From contig JAUIBW010000003.1 in NCBI GenBank assembly GCA_030427585.1, positions 62,001 through 126,000 on the forward strand: a DNA stretch of 64,000 bases. The letters run 5' to 3'. A program made the position numbers and the translations under genes. Source of the DNA: Bacteroidia bacterium. Its GTDB lineage: Bacteria > Bacteroidota > Bacteroidia > Flavobacteriales > Flavobacteriaceae. Under the pieces are notes generated by a model. That model searched no databases. It saw nothing but the letters and a program-made list of their open reading frames with translations, and was not told the DNA's origin. Positions 38,065 to 45,955 of this stretch are shown here, piece after piece; the first letter of the stretch is position 1; every line of letters begins with the position of its first letter.

Positions 38065-40620
38065 TTGAAGATATTTCGATTACTTTTTTTATTCTTTTTT
38101 GCATATTCCTCTGCTCAAGATGAGTATAACTATACATCATATGGAACAAATAACGGGCTATCCAGTTCACAGATATATGATTTATATCAGGATAAAAAAG
38201 GATATATCTGGTTGGCAACCCAAAAAGGTATTATTCGATATAACGGTTATGAATTTGAAAAATTTGGATCAAATGAGAAACTTGAAGATGCCGTTTTAGA
38301 TTTTTTTCCACAGGGAAATGGTCAAATTTGGTGTAGAACTTTAAATACGCAAAAAACATTTTTTATAGATGAAAAGTCCGAAGAAATAAAATTATATGAT
38401 TATAATGATAAACTAAATAACCTAATTAGTAAAAAATCAGTTGTAGAAAGTATATATTTAGATGCTGAGCAATCGTTACATATTGGAGGAAAAGGAATTA
38501 ATGGCGAAATCATTATTAGTAACAAAGGAGAGGTATTACAACCTCCCGCTAATACAGAACTAGTAGAAGGCACACATATAGTTTCTAAAAAAACCTTTTC
38601 AGAAAACTCATTTTTCTTTTTAAGTAATGATACTACTACACTGAGCAAGCATTTAGTAAAAACTAAATTAAAAGGCACATTAAGAAGTGTTGTTACTTTA
38701 GGAAATAAGCCTTACACAATTTTTATTAATGGAGAATTAATAGAGGTTGTAACCGATAAAGGAGATATCTATACTTCTGTAAAAAATAAATATACACCTC
38801 TAGGCCTTAGAACAATAAACGATTCTCAGTTTTTTGTTGGATATCATCATGGAGGAGCTCGCATCATTGATATTAATGGAAATGTAAGTGCTACTTTTTT
38901 AGAAGGACTGTCGGTAACCAATTTTTTAATAGATCACAATGGAGGGTATTGGTTTTCAACATTAAATTCTGGCGTGTTTTATATTAAGAATCCTTGTATT
39001 AAAAACAAAATAATCCCATCTATAGAAAATCCTCATGTAAATTCCCTGGCAAGGGGTAAAAATAATACATTGTATTTTTCAACTACTAATGGATGTATTA
39101 TAAATTTGAAACAAGGCAAAAAAGCTGAAATGTTTAGTAAGTCGACTATTGATATTAAAGGTTTGGTTACTAGTGACACTATAAAAAATGAGTTATTTAT
39201 CTATAATAATAATAGACTCATAACCCCATTTAATAAAAATATTGATCTAGGTTATACATTAAAGCTTTCGGAGCCAGATAATGATTCAACTATTTTAGCA
39301 TCCAGTAATGGAGCGGTGAGAATAATAACACCAGAATATGTAAACTCAATTGATACTCCTTATCGCGTCTTAGATGCAATTCTCAGAAAAGATACATTGT
39401 ATATAGGAACCTCTAAAGGTTTATTTGTACAGAGTGGATCCTCTTTTATTCCATTTTTCCGAGAAGACACATCAATTTTTGATTCTAGAATAGAGGATAT
39501 AGATATACATCCTAAAAAAGAAGAACTATATCTTGCTACAGTAGGTAAAGGTATTATTGTGGTAAAAAAAGATAGTACCTATATTATAAATACCAAAGAT
39601 GGATTAAATAGTAACACTATTAAAGAAATTTATTTTGAAAATGAAAATACTTTATGGGCTTGCACCAATAAAGGCGTTAATAGGATTGTATTTGGAGTTG
39701 ATAACCATATCGACATAAAAGGAGTATCGGTTCAAGAGGGGTTAATTAGTAACGAAATAGAAGATATTGAGGTTATAGATGATATAGTATGGTTAGGAAC
39801 CAAGAAAGGAATAACCTTTTTTCCAAAATCTGTTTTAGAATCAAATAAATCAAGTACTTATTTTTTAAAAATTAAAAGCCTAAAGGTTAACGATTCTATA
39901 CAGATTATTTCTAGATCACAACAACTAAAGTATAATGAAAATAATCTTGAGTTTTTTGTTGAAGGAATATTATTTGCCAATAATAGATTAAAATACAAAT
40001 ATAAGCTAGAAGGTTTTAATGAGGAATGGCAATTTTCTGATAATCGAAAAATTAGGTTTTCTTCACTACCACATGGTAGCTACACTTTTATGGTAAAGGC
40101 ATGTGATAATGAGAAAGACTGTTCTGAAAATATACAAACATACTCTTTTATAATTAAACTTCCTTATTGGAAAACCTGGTGGTTTAGACTATCATGCCTA
40201 CTCATTGTTCTTTTATTTTTGTATTTATTTTTTAGGACTAAAATACTGTATACTAATCGAAGTTTTACCCGGGAACTAATGCGTTTATTAATAAAACGGG
40301 TTAATAAAAATGAAAAGTATATTTTATTTAAAGAGGGGAAAAAAGAAATCAAAATAAAAACGAATGAAATCTTATATGTTAAGTCCTCTGGAAATTATAT
40401 TGATATTATCACAGAACATAAAAACTATACCCTTAGAACAAAAATTGGCTGCTTTATAAAGTCAACTCCTGATCCTTTAGAATATATTAGAATTCATAGA
40501 TCTTATATTATTCGATTAGATAAAGTACATTCAAAATCGAAAACCGAAGTGACTATTAATAAAGAGAAATTACCGGTAAGCACGAAATATGTTTCCGAAT
40601 TAGATAAAATCCATTTCTAG
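38065..40620 (+). CDS. Propeller/Y_Y_Y membrane regulator with LytTR DNA-binding domain
   Basis: 851 residues starting with TTG 38065, which gives a signal peptide (MKIFRLLFLFFFAYSSAQ); no ATG serves. A periplasmic two-component-type beta propeller (repeats such as GLSSSQIYDLYQDKKGYIWL, to residue 590) is followed by a Y_Y_Y domain (YKLEGFNEEWQFSDNRKI), a transmembrane helix (WFRLSCLLIVLLFLYLFF) and a cytosolic LytTR domain (ILYVKSSGNYIDIITE, EYIRIHRSYIIRLDKV). There is no kinase domain: signal and DNA binding lie in one chain. It is the gene directly before a precursor-peptide group that has repeated upstream elements, the natural candidate target (inference). Confidence 0.88.
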   Translation: MKIFRLLFLFFFAYSSAQDEYNYTSYGTNNGLSSSQIYDLYQDKKGYIWLATQKGIIRYNGYEFEKFGSNEKLEDAVLDFFPQGNGQIWCRTLNTQKTFFIDEKSEEIKLYDYNDKLNNLISKKSVVESIYLDAEQSLHIGGKGINGEIIISNKGEVLQPPANTELVEGTHIVSKKTFSENSFFFLSNDTTTLSKHLVKTKLKGTLRSVVTLGNKPYTIFINGELIEVVTDKGDIYTSVKNKYTPLGLRTINDSQFFVGYHHGGARIIDINGNVSATFLEGLSVTNFLIDHNGGYWFSTLNSGVFYIKNPCIKNKIIPSIENPHVNSLARGKNNTLYFSTTNGCIINLKQGKKAEMFSKSTIDIKGLVTSDTIKNELFIYNNNRLITPFNKNIDLGYTLKLSEPDNDSTILASSNGAVRIITPEYVNSIDTPYRVLDAILRKDTLYIGTSKGLFVQSGSSFIPFFREDTSIFDSRIEDIDIHPKKEELYLATVGKGIIVVKKDSTYIINTKDGLNSNTIKEIYFENENTLWACTNKGVNRIVFGVDNHIDIKGVSVQEGLISNEIEDIEVIDDIVWLGTKKGITFFPKSVLESNKSSTYFLKIKSLKVNDSIQIISRSQQLKYNENNLEFFVEGILFANNRLKYKYKLEGFNEEWQFSDNRKIRFSSLPHGSYTFMVKACDNEKDCSENIQTYSFIIKLPYWKTWWFRLSCLLIVLLFLYLFFRTKILYTNRSFTRELMRLLIKRVNKNEKYILFKEGKKEIKIKTNEILYVKSSGNYIDIITEHKNYTLRTKIGCFIKSTPDPLEYIRIHRSYIIRLDKVHSKSKTEVTINKEKLPVSTKYVSELDKIHF

Positions 40621-41022
40621 ATGAAAACAATTCGTCACTAATTTATAGGGTATTCGTCACAAAACCCCGATTACATTACAATTTTTTTAGAGTTGAATTT
40701 ATGTTTGTCACAGCAAAATTACTTGCTGTGGTATCAAAATATAATAATTGATAGTGAATTATTTGTTTTGAGAATAATGTCTGGTGCGGGTGCTCAATAT
40801 AGAAACAACAAAACTGAAACTGGTTATTACGGAAAAGCATTTGATGGTATCATTTATATCGATAGAACATATAAAATTAATTGGGCAGAATAAAAGTAAT
40901 AAATGATAGAAAGGGTAAGAATTTACAATAAACTATTCAAAAATTTATCCAAAAAAGACACAAACCCTGAGTGTCGATAAATGATCAGGGTACTAATTAA
41001 TCATTTAAAATTTTACAGAAAA
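40621..41022. other. Leader region before the peptide group; doubtful small frame
   Basis: About 400 bp. A frame at 40693 (TTG start) or 40777 (ATG) to 40893 encodes MSGAGAQYRNNKTETGYYGK and a further 18 residues; I cannot tell whether it is translated. Inside it, CACAGCAA...TTGCTGTG (40712-40733) forms a perfect 8 bp hairpin. The regulatory repeat at 40957-40990 is listed separately. Confidence 0.35.
40957..40990 (+). promoter_or_regulatory. Repeated dyad element, copy A
   Basis: GACAC (40957-40961), CCCTGA (40965-40970), GTGTC (40971-40975) and TCAGGG (40985-40990). GACAC can pair with GTGTC, and CCCTGA with TCAGGG; the arms interleave. Ends 32 bp before ATG 41023. The same layout is found before two more peptide genes at 42641 and 42936. 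Confidence 0.6.
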
Positions 41023-41166
41023 ATGAAAAGTAAAAAAAGTAAAAAAGTTAATCTAAAAAAGCTAAATCTAGAGAAACTGAAAGTAACTTCTTTGAACCAG
41101 GTTAAAGGTGGTGATGACCCTAAATATACATTTGGGCCAAGATGCACTACGGGGGTTTGGTGCTAA
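41023..41166 (+). CDS. Lanthipeptide-type precursor peptide, 47 aa
   Basis: Leader MKSKKSKKVNLKKLNLEKLK, VTSLNQVKGG; core DDPKYTFGPRCTTGVWC with two Cys, three Thr and no Ser. I start it at ATG 41023, not at the upstream ATG 40981, because that one lies inside the regulatory repeat and would add a leader piece unlike the family. Same leader family as 2738, 54417, 56601 and 60435. A LytTR regulator precedes it and a papain-like protease follows 155 bp downstream. No modification enzyme is adjacent. Whether the Thr and Cys are linked is unknown. Confidence 0.68.
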   Translation: MKSKKSKKVNLKKLNLEKLKVTSLNQVKGGDDPKYTFGPRCTTGVWC

Positions 41167-41184
41167 TTAGAATATCTAGATTTT

Positions 41185-41215
41185 ACTACCTGGTGACTAT
41201 AATATACCAGGTAGT
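41185..41215 (+). terminator. Hairpin between precursor gene and protease
   Basis: ACTACCTGG (41185-41193) pairs perfectly with CCAGGTAGT (41207-41215). No T run follows, so it may be an attenuator or an mRNA-stabilising hairpin rather than a full terminator. Confidence 0.45.
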
Positions 41216-41320
41216 GAATAATAACTAATACTACGAGGAATCGTGGTTTAGAATTAAGAAAAATAATCCTTTTTAATATTTCTATACTTAGAGAAGCCCT
41301 ACTCTAAATTTTCTGAAGAT

Positions 41321-42553
41321 ATGAGAGTACTATTACTTAAAACATTTTTAATAACAATCTTGATTTCTTCCACTTCGGGTTTTGGTCAATTACCATGCAA
41401 GTTTTCTTGGAAAGAAGTTAAAATACCATCTGGAGTAAGGGATTTTACGACACCAGCCAAAGCCCAGATTTTTCAAGGCCCATGTATGTCTTATGCATTT
41501 AATGCCGTAATCGAAACTATGTACATGATAGAATATAATGAAAATGTAAGCATTCCACTATCAAATGCATATTTGTATATGGGGGCATTCTCTACTAATT
41601 TTTGGTTATATGAAGATGTATTAGAAGGAGGGTTTAAAATCCCAGCACATAAATATCCTTCCTCATATATTTATAATGATTTTATACCTAATGTTGATGA
41701 TTGGTTTTCTCAGTCATATAATGGATATAGAGGCAAAGCTCTTGAGTGTATTAGCGAAGAAAGGAACTTTCGACTTCAAGAAGTGGGAGAACCTCCTGTT
41801 TATAAAATCGATGACCAATGCGGACAACTGATTACTGATTCGGATTATGTTACTGTTAGAAACGTATCAGAAATAGGATCAAATGCTATTAGATCTATCG
41901 ATGATATAAAGCGACTGTTAATTGATGGTCCAATGATAATGAAAGTAAAACATGCTCAGGCGAATCGCAATTTAGAGAAATTTGGAAAATATAGTTCTTC
42001 AGAATTGGCCGAGATCAATGATCATGCTTATGCAATTATTGGTTGGGAAGATTTGGGGAATAATACACAATGGATTTTAAAAGATAGCTGGCCCAAAAAA
42101 GCAGGATATATTAAAACAAAACCCTCAAAACTTTCAAATACTACTTTTCTTAATTTAATAGCTTCTGGTGAGGTGTCTTTTTGTAAACTAAGTGGAATCG
42201 TTAAGAATAATAAACCAACCAGAAGGCCAAGATTCGAGGTTGAGAAATATTTACAATGCCCACCAGAGCTTTCAAGAATATTAGTTGATGTGGCTGTAAT
42301 CACTATAAATGGTAGGGCCTATTCTAAAGCATATGTGTCTAGTAATACGGTAATGGAAGACTGGCAATGGCAATTCTCTTTTTCACGTACTACCCGGTCA
42401 GAGGTTAAACAATCCAAATACGCTAGTATAATGGTGAGTCCATTGCGCAGTGGAATGGGAACGATTAAAGTGAGAGGTAAAAGTAATGGGATATGGACAG
42501 AGTGGACAACTTTATCAATTTATTTACCAGATGGAGATATAGGGCCTTTATAA
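41321..42553 (+). CDS. Papain-like (C1-type) cysteine protease with Asp in place of Asn, exported
   Basis: 410 residues with an N-terminal export signal (LLLKTFLITILISSTSGFG). The papain fold is recognised by AQIFQGPCMSYAFNAVIETM (Cys 55, as in QGxCGSCWAF), NDHAYAIIGWED (His 235) and WILKDSWPKKAGYIK (Asp 255 where papains have Asn in KNSWG). The C-terminal 130 residues are extra and unrecognised. The substitution of the third catalytic residue, and GPCMSY instead of GxCGSCW, mark a divergent clade. It lies between precursor peptide genes, so it may process, activate or destroy their products outside the cell (inference). Confidence 0.72.
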   Translation: MRVLLLKTFLITILISSTSGFGQLPCKFSWKEVKIPSGVRDFTTPAKAQIFQGPCMSYAFNAVIETMYMIEYNENVSIPLSNAYLYMGAFSTNFWLYEDVLEGGFKIPAHKYPSSYIYNDFIPNVDDWFSQSYNGYRGKALECISEERNFRLQEVGEPPVYKIDDQCGQLITDSDYVTVRNVSEIGSNAIRSIDDIKRLLIDGPMIMKVKHAQANRNLEKFGKYSSSELAEINDHAYAIIGWEDLGNNTQWILKDSWPKKAGYIKTKPSKLSNTTFLNLIASGEVSFCKLSGIVKNNKPTRRPRFEVEKYLQCPPELSRILVDVAVITINGRAYSKAYVSSNTVMEDWQWQFSFSRTTRSEVKQSKYASIMVSPLRSGMGTIKVRGKSNGIWTEWTTLSIYLPDGDIGPL

Positions 42554-42640
42554 ATTTATGGGTATTAATTAATGATTAGGTTTAATAATATCAGTTGTGT
42601 TGAAAATCTATACCCTATTTTCTATTAAACATCACTAACA

Positions 42641-42672
42641 GACATATCCCTGAGTGTCTTTAACTGTTCAGG
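42641..42672 (+). promoter_or_regulatory. Repeated dyad element, copy B
   Basis: GACA (42641), CCCTGA (42648-42653), GTGTC (42654-42658), TCAGG (42668-42672), same order as copy A. Ends 29 bp before ATG 42702. Confidence 0.6.
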
Positions 42673-42701
42673 AATTCTTTTAATCAGTTAATTTAATAAT
42701 T

Positions 42702-42899
42702 ATGTTAAAACAAATTTTAGAATTAAACGGAGCTAAAAAACTTAAAAAGGAGCAGCTTCTTGAAATTAATGGAGGAGGAAATACGATATGTCAATCACCG
42801 GGAAAATGGTGTAGATATGGACATATAGATGATAGTAAATTTGGTGATGTTGTATGTTGTGGATATATGCCTCCAAATGATGAAATCTCTTTTCCTTAA
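42702..42899 (+). CDS. Cys-containing precursor peptide with GG leader, 65 aa
   Basis: Leader MLKQILELNGAKKLKKEQ, LLEINGGG; a variant of the MKNILELNGVQKL leader of the array at 3-4 kb. The core contains CQSPGKWCRYG and VVCCGYMPP: four Cys in the pattern C-x6-C-x14-CC-G. Ends with an acidic tail. The next gene has the same Cys pattern, so the two are paralogues. It stands 148 bp after the protease stop with its own copy of the dyad element, implying separate transcription or an internal element. Confidence 0.65.
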   Translation: MLKQILELNGAKKLKKEQLLEINGGGNTICQSPGKWCRYGHIDDSKFGDVVCCGYMPPNDEISFP

Positions 42900-42935
42900 T
42901 GATTGGAAGGGGCAAAATCAAAAAACATCAGTTTA

Positions 42936-42970
42936 GACATAAATTCTGAGTGTCATTAAATTGTTCAGAA
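42936..42970 (+). promoter_or_regulatory. Repeated dyad element, copy C
   Basis: GACAT (42936), TTCTGA (42944-42949), GTGTC (42950-42954), TCAGAA (42965-42970). The inner arm has changed from CCCTGA to TTCTGA and its partner from TCAGGG to TCAGAA: matched changes. Ends 27 bp before ATG 42998. Confidence 0.6.
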
Positions 42971-42997
42971 TACATTTAATAATATAAAGTTTCATAC

Positions 42998-43165
42998 ATG
43001 ATAACAAAGATTTTAAATTTTAAGGGGGTTCATAAACTCAAAAAAAATGAGCAAGGAAATATTAACGGTGGTGGTCAGGACACATGGGAATGTAAAGAAG
43101 GCCGCGGTTGTGATTATGGATATAGGAGGGACAAATATTTGGGACTTATTTGTTGTGGAATATAG
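42998..43165 (+). CDS. Cys-containing precursor peptide with GG leader, 55 aa
   Basis: ATG 42998 to TAG 43165. Leader MITKILNFKGVHKLKKNEQ, GNINGGG; core with CKEGRGCDYG and LGLICCGI, i.e. C-x5-C-x13-CC-G at the C-terminus. Paralogue of the 42702 product. A strong terminator follows. A long overlapping frame (43047-43253) is a shadow of this gene plus the terminator. Confidence 0.62.
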   Translation: MITKILNFKGVHKLKKNEQGNINGGGQDTWECKEGRGCDYGYRRDKYLGLICCGI

Positions 43166-43181
43166 AGTTGAGTTTGGTAGT

Positions 43182-43210
43182 GAAAAAGGGGGGTGGTTCC
43201 CCCTTTTTCT
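43182..43210 (+). terminator. Terminator of the precursor-peptide group
   Basis: AAAAAGGGGG pairs with CCCCCTTTTT; closes the group that starts at 41 kb. From here to 43561 I see no gene or repeat. Confidence 0.85.
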
Positions 43211-43561
43211 ATTATCTGTTTTTAACAATCAAGTGGCCGTGATAGTTATTTGACTCTTTTTGAGTTAATATTTTTTGAAGTACATAAATATGAAATATTA
43301 CTTTTTATTTTCATAAATATTTTTGACTGTTGATAAATCTTTACCCATCATTTTTTCTATATCGGTAAATAAATTCATTAAAACTAAAAGAGTAAGGCAT
43401 TTCATTCTGAAACCCCTTGTGTTATTTTTGTAGTATTACTTTTCTTTAGTATTTTAATTTACCCTTTTTGCTTCACTTTCATAAGGTTTATAAAACTTAA
43501 GGTCTGTTTTAAAAAGATTAGATTTAGATAGACCTTTTCCGTTCTTTAATGTATAAAATAT

Positions 43562-43981
43562 CTATTTAACTCTTCTAGCTTCAAAGGTTTTAAATAGAAA
43601 GCTTTTATATGCTCTTATAAAACAAAGATCAGTATTGTCACTATTAATCCAAACTTTTACAATATAGCTTTTACCACTATCTGCATTATAAATAGTTCCA
43701 CCAGATAATACACCATCTTTATATTTTAAATTTTCTAAAATATTCATCCCAAGTAAAGGACGGCCTTGAAGCTCTTTTTGAGGGTTTTTATTATCCAAAC
43801 CATTAAGATTGGATAAGGGGCGTTCTGCTCGTTTATCAATTTTTCCAAAAAAAGAATCTCCACCTCTGTAGATTTCGATAATCGATCCTCCTTTAATTTT
43901 CCATTTTCCAATATAAGTATCAGAACTTACAGAAGGTTTTAGAAAAAGAAGGGGTAATACTAAGAATATGATAAATTTCAT
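43562..43981 (-). CDS. DUF2147 secreted protein
   Basis: 139 residues with a signal peptide (KFIIFLVLPLLFLKPSVSS). The DUF2147 pattern: YIGKWKIKGG, FFGKIDKRAE, NGLDNKNPQKELQGRPLLG, LSGGTIYNADSGKSYIVKVW. The family is a lipocalin-like periplasmic protein found widely in Bacteroidota; no function is established. Single gene. Confidence 0.85.
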   Translation of the reverse strand: MKFIIFLVLPLLFLKPSVSSDTYIGKWKIKGGSIIEIYRGGDSFFGKIDKRAERPLSNLNGLDNKNPQKELQGRPLLGMNILENLKYKDGVLSGGTIYNADSGKSYIVKVWINSDNTDLCFIRAYKSFLFKTFEARRVK

Positions 43982-44051
43982 TAACGTAAACTTAGCAATT
44001 AAATTAGATTAATCCTTAAAAAAAACTAAAATGATTTATAATATACTATAT

Positions 44052-44092
44052 AAAAAAAACCTTACTCTCTGTTTTACAACAAATTGTAAGGT
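44052..44092 (-). terminator. Terminator of fumC
   Basis: ACCTTAC (44059-44065) pairs with GTAAGGT (44086-44092), with an A tract to the left that becomes a T run on the minus strand. Confidence 0.7.
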
Positions 44093-44121
44093 CTTCTTAT
44101 TTTTAAATAGATAAGGTATTA

Positions 44122-45519
44122 TTATTTCAAACTCCCTACCATATCTTCTGGTTTTACCCATTCGTCAAATTCTTGTTCGGTTACATACCCTAAAGCCACA
44201 GCTTCATGTTTTAGAGTCGTACCATTTTGGTGAGCAGTATTAGCAATTTCGGCAGCTTTATAATATCCTATTTTAGTATTTAAAGCCGTAACTAGCATTA
44301 ATGAGTTATTCAATAATTCAGTAATTCTCTTTTGATTAGGTTCGATTCCCCGGGCACAATGCTCATCAAAAGAAATACAGGCATCTCCAATAAGTTGAGC
44401 ACTTTGAAGTAAGTTCGCAGCCATAACAGGTTTAAATACATTCAATTCAAAATGCCCTTGCATTCCTCCAACATTAATAGCCACATCATTACCCATAACT
44501 TGTGCACATACCATAGTTAATGCTTCGCATTGTGTTGGGTTTACTTTACCGGGCATAATAGAACTTCCCGGTTCATTAGCAGGAATAATTAGTTCGCCAA
44601 TTCCACTTCTTGGTCCAGAAGCCAGCATACGAATATCATTTCCTATTTTATTTAAAGAAACAGCCAATTGTTTTAGGGCACCGTGACTCTCTACAAAAGC
44701 ATCATGTGCAGCCAACGCTTCAAACTTGTTCTCTGCTGTAATAAACGGTAAACTGGTAAATTGTGCAATAAATTCTGAAACTCGTTTTGCATATCCTTTT
44801 GGAGTATTTAATCCGGTTCCTACAGCAGTTCCCCCTAAGGCTAATTCTGCCATATGAGGTAAGGTGTTTTCTAAAGCCTTAATTCCGTGATCTAATTGAG
44901 AAACATATCCTGATAATTCTTGCCCTATAGTAAGTGGTGTTGCATCCATAAAGTGAGTACGACCAATTTTTACTACATTTTTAAACTCTTCAGACTTTTT
45001 CTTTAGAGTATCTCTTAATTGAGTTACTCCCGGAATAGTTACTTCTACTATTTTTTTATAGGCAGCAATATGCATTCCTGTAGGAAAAGTATCATTTGAT
45101 GATTGAGATTTATTAACATCATCATTAGGTTGTAATGTTTTCTCTCCTTCACCAATGGTTTTACCAGCTAATTGATGTGCTCTATTGGCAATAACCTCAT
45201 TTACATTCATATTACTTTGCGTACCAGAACCGGTTTGCCAGATCACCAGAGGAAATTGGTTATCATGTTTTCCTTCTAATATTTCATCACATACTTGAGA
45301 AATAAGGTCTCTTTTCTCTATCGGTAATACGCCTAATTCGCAATTTGTATATGCTGCAGCTTTTTTTAAGTAAGCAAAACCATATACAATTTCTAATGGC
45401 ATAGATGCTGATGCACCGATTTTAAAATTATTTCTCGAACGTTCTGTTTGTGCTCCCCAAAGCTTATCAGCAGGTACTTTTACCTCGCCCATCGTATCCT
45501 TCTCTACTCTATATTCCAT
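44122..45519 (-). CDS. fumC: Class II fumarate hydratase
   Basis: 465 residues, full length. The fumarase/aspartase signature [15 protein letters not shown] is present, along with [25 protein letters not shown] and [19 protein letters not shown] substrate loops. It interconverts fumarate and malate in the TCA cycle without an iron-sulfur cluster. Aspartase is excluded by the [12 protein letters not shown] and [10 protein letters not shown] context that fits FumC. Confidence 0.95.
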   Translation of the reverse strand: MEYRVEKDTMGEVKVPADKLWGAQTERSRNNFKIGASASMPLEIVYGFAYLKKAAAYTNCELGVLPIEKRDLISQVCDEILEGKHDNQFPLVIWQTGSGTQSNMNVNEVIANRAHQLAGKTIGEGEKTLQPNDDVNKSQSSNDTFPTGMHIAAYKKIVEVTIPGVTQLRDTLKKKSEEFKNVVKIGRTHFMDATPLTIGQELSGYVSQLDHGIKALENTLPHMAELALGGTAVGTGLNTPKGYAKRVSEFIAQFTSLPFITAENKFEALAAHDAFVESHGALKQLAVSLNKIGNDIRMLASGPRSGIGELIIPANEPGSSIMPGKVNPTQCEALTMVCAQVMGNDVAINVGGMQGHFELNVFKPVMAANLLQSAQLIGDACISFDEHCARGIEPNQKRITELLNNSLMLVTALNTKIGYYKAAEIANTAHQNGTTLKHEAVALGYVTEQEFDEWVKPEDMVGSLK

Positions 45520-45674
45520 TTGTGGTAAGATGATTTTGTTTTTTTAAGAGTGCAAATTTAAGCATTTGCCTCACTATTTTTGAATAAAGTAGCTACTTTT
45601 TAGTAGATAAATTGAGATCATAAGAGATTTAAAAATAAATTATATTTCTGCTATGACATATAAGTAAGAGTTAT

Positions 45675-45682
45675 TATCTTTG
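45675..45682 (+). promoter_or_regulatory. -7 promoter element of the small membrane protein gene
   Basis: TATCTTTG matches TAnnTTTG, 27 bp before ATG 45710; -33 not clear. Confidence 0.45.
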
Positions 45683-45709
45683 ACAAAATTTGAAAATTAG
45701 AATATTGTT

Positions 45710-45886
45710 ATGTTTGAATTCGATCAGTACCTTGGTTTTTTAGCGTTCTTAACTATCCTTACCATTGGATTTTGGTTAATGATCTTTTTGTTAACTTTTG
45801 TTATTCCTTATTGGATAATAGGAGCTAATGTCGAGAACTTCAAATTGAGAAGAGAAGCTAGACGCAAAGCGAAAGAAGAAGCATAA
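45710..45886 (+). CDS. Small membrane protein, 58 aa
   Basis: Two-part peptide: a hydrophobic region (LGFLAFLTILTIGFWLMIFL then LTFVIPYWIIG) and a basic tail (NFKLRREARRKAKEEA). A start-to-stop frame with its own -7 element and terminator supports it as real. I do not recognise the family; a small inner-membrane protein with a cytosolic positively charged tail. Confidence 0.6.
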   Translation: MFEFDQYLGFLAFLTILTIGFWLMIFLLTFVIPYWIIGANVENFKLRREARRKAKEEA

Positions 45887-45904
45887 TTTGTTTATAATAA
45901 TATA

Positions 45905-45936
45905 TACAAGGAAGTCAAAATGACTTCCTTTTTTGT
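45905..45936 (+). terminator. Terminator after the small membrane protein gene
   Basis: AAGGAAGTCA (45908-45917) pairs with TGACTTCCTT (45921-45930), followed by TTTT. Convergent with the TonB-type receptor gene, so it may serve both. Confidence 0.82.
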
Positions 45937-45955
45937 TTTGTTAATATTATCTTTA

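Noticed and set aside
40693..40893. 66-codon frame with TTG start before the peptide group
   Set aside because: Contains a perfect hairpin, starts with TTG and has no clear family; I mention it only as doubtful.
43013..43253. Two overlapping frames on both strands near the 42998 peptide
   Set aside because: Shadows of the precursor gene and its terminator.
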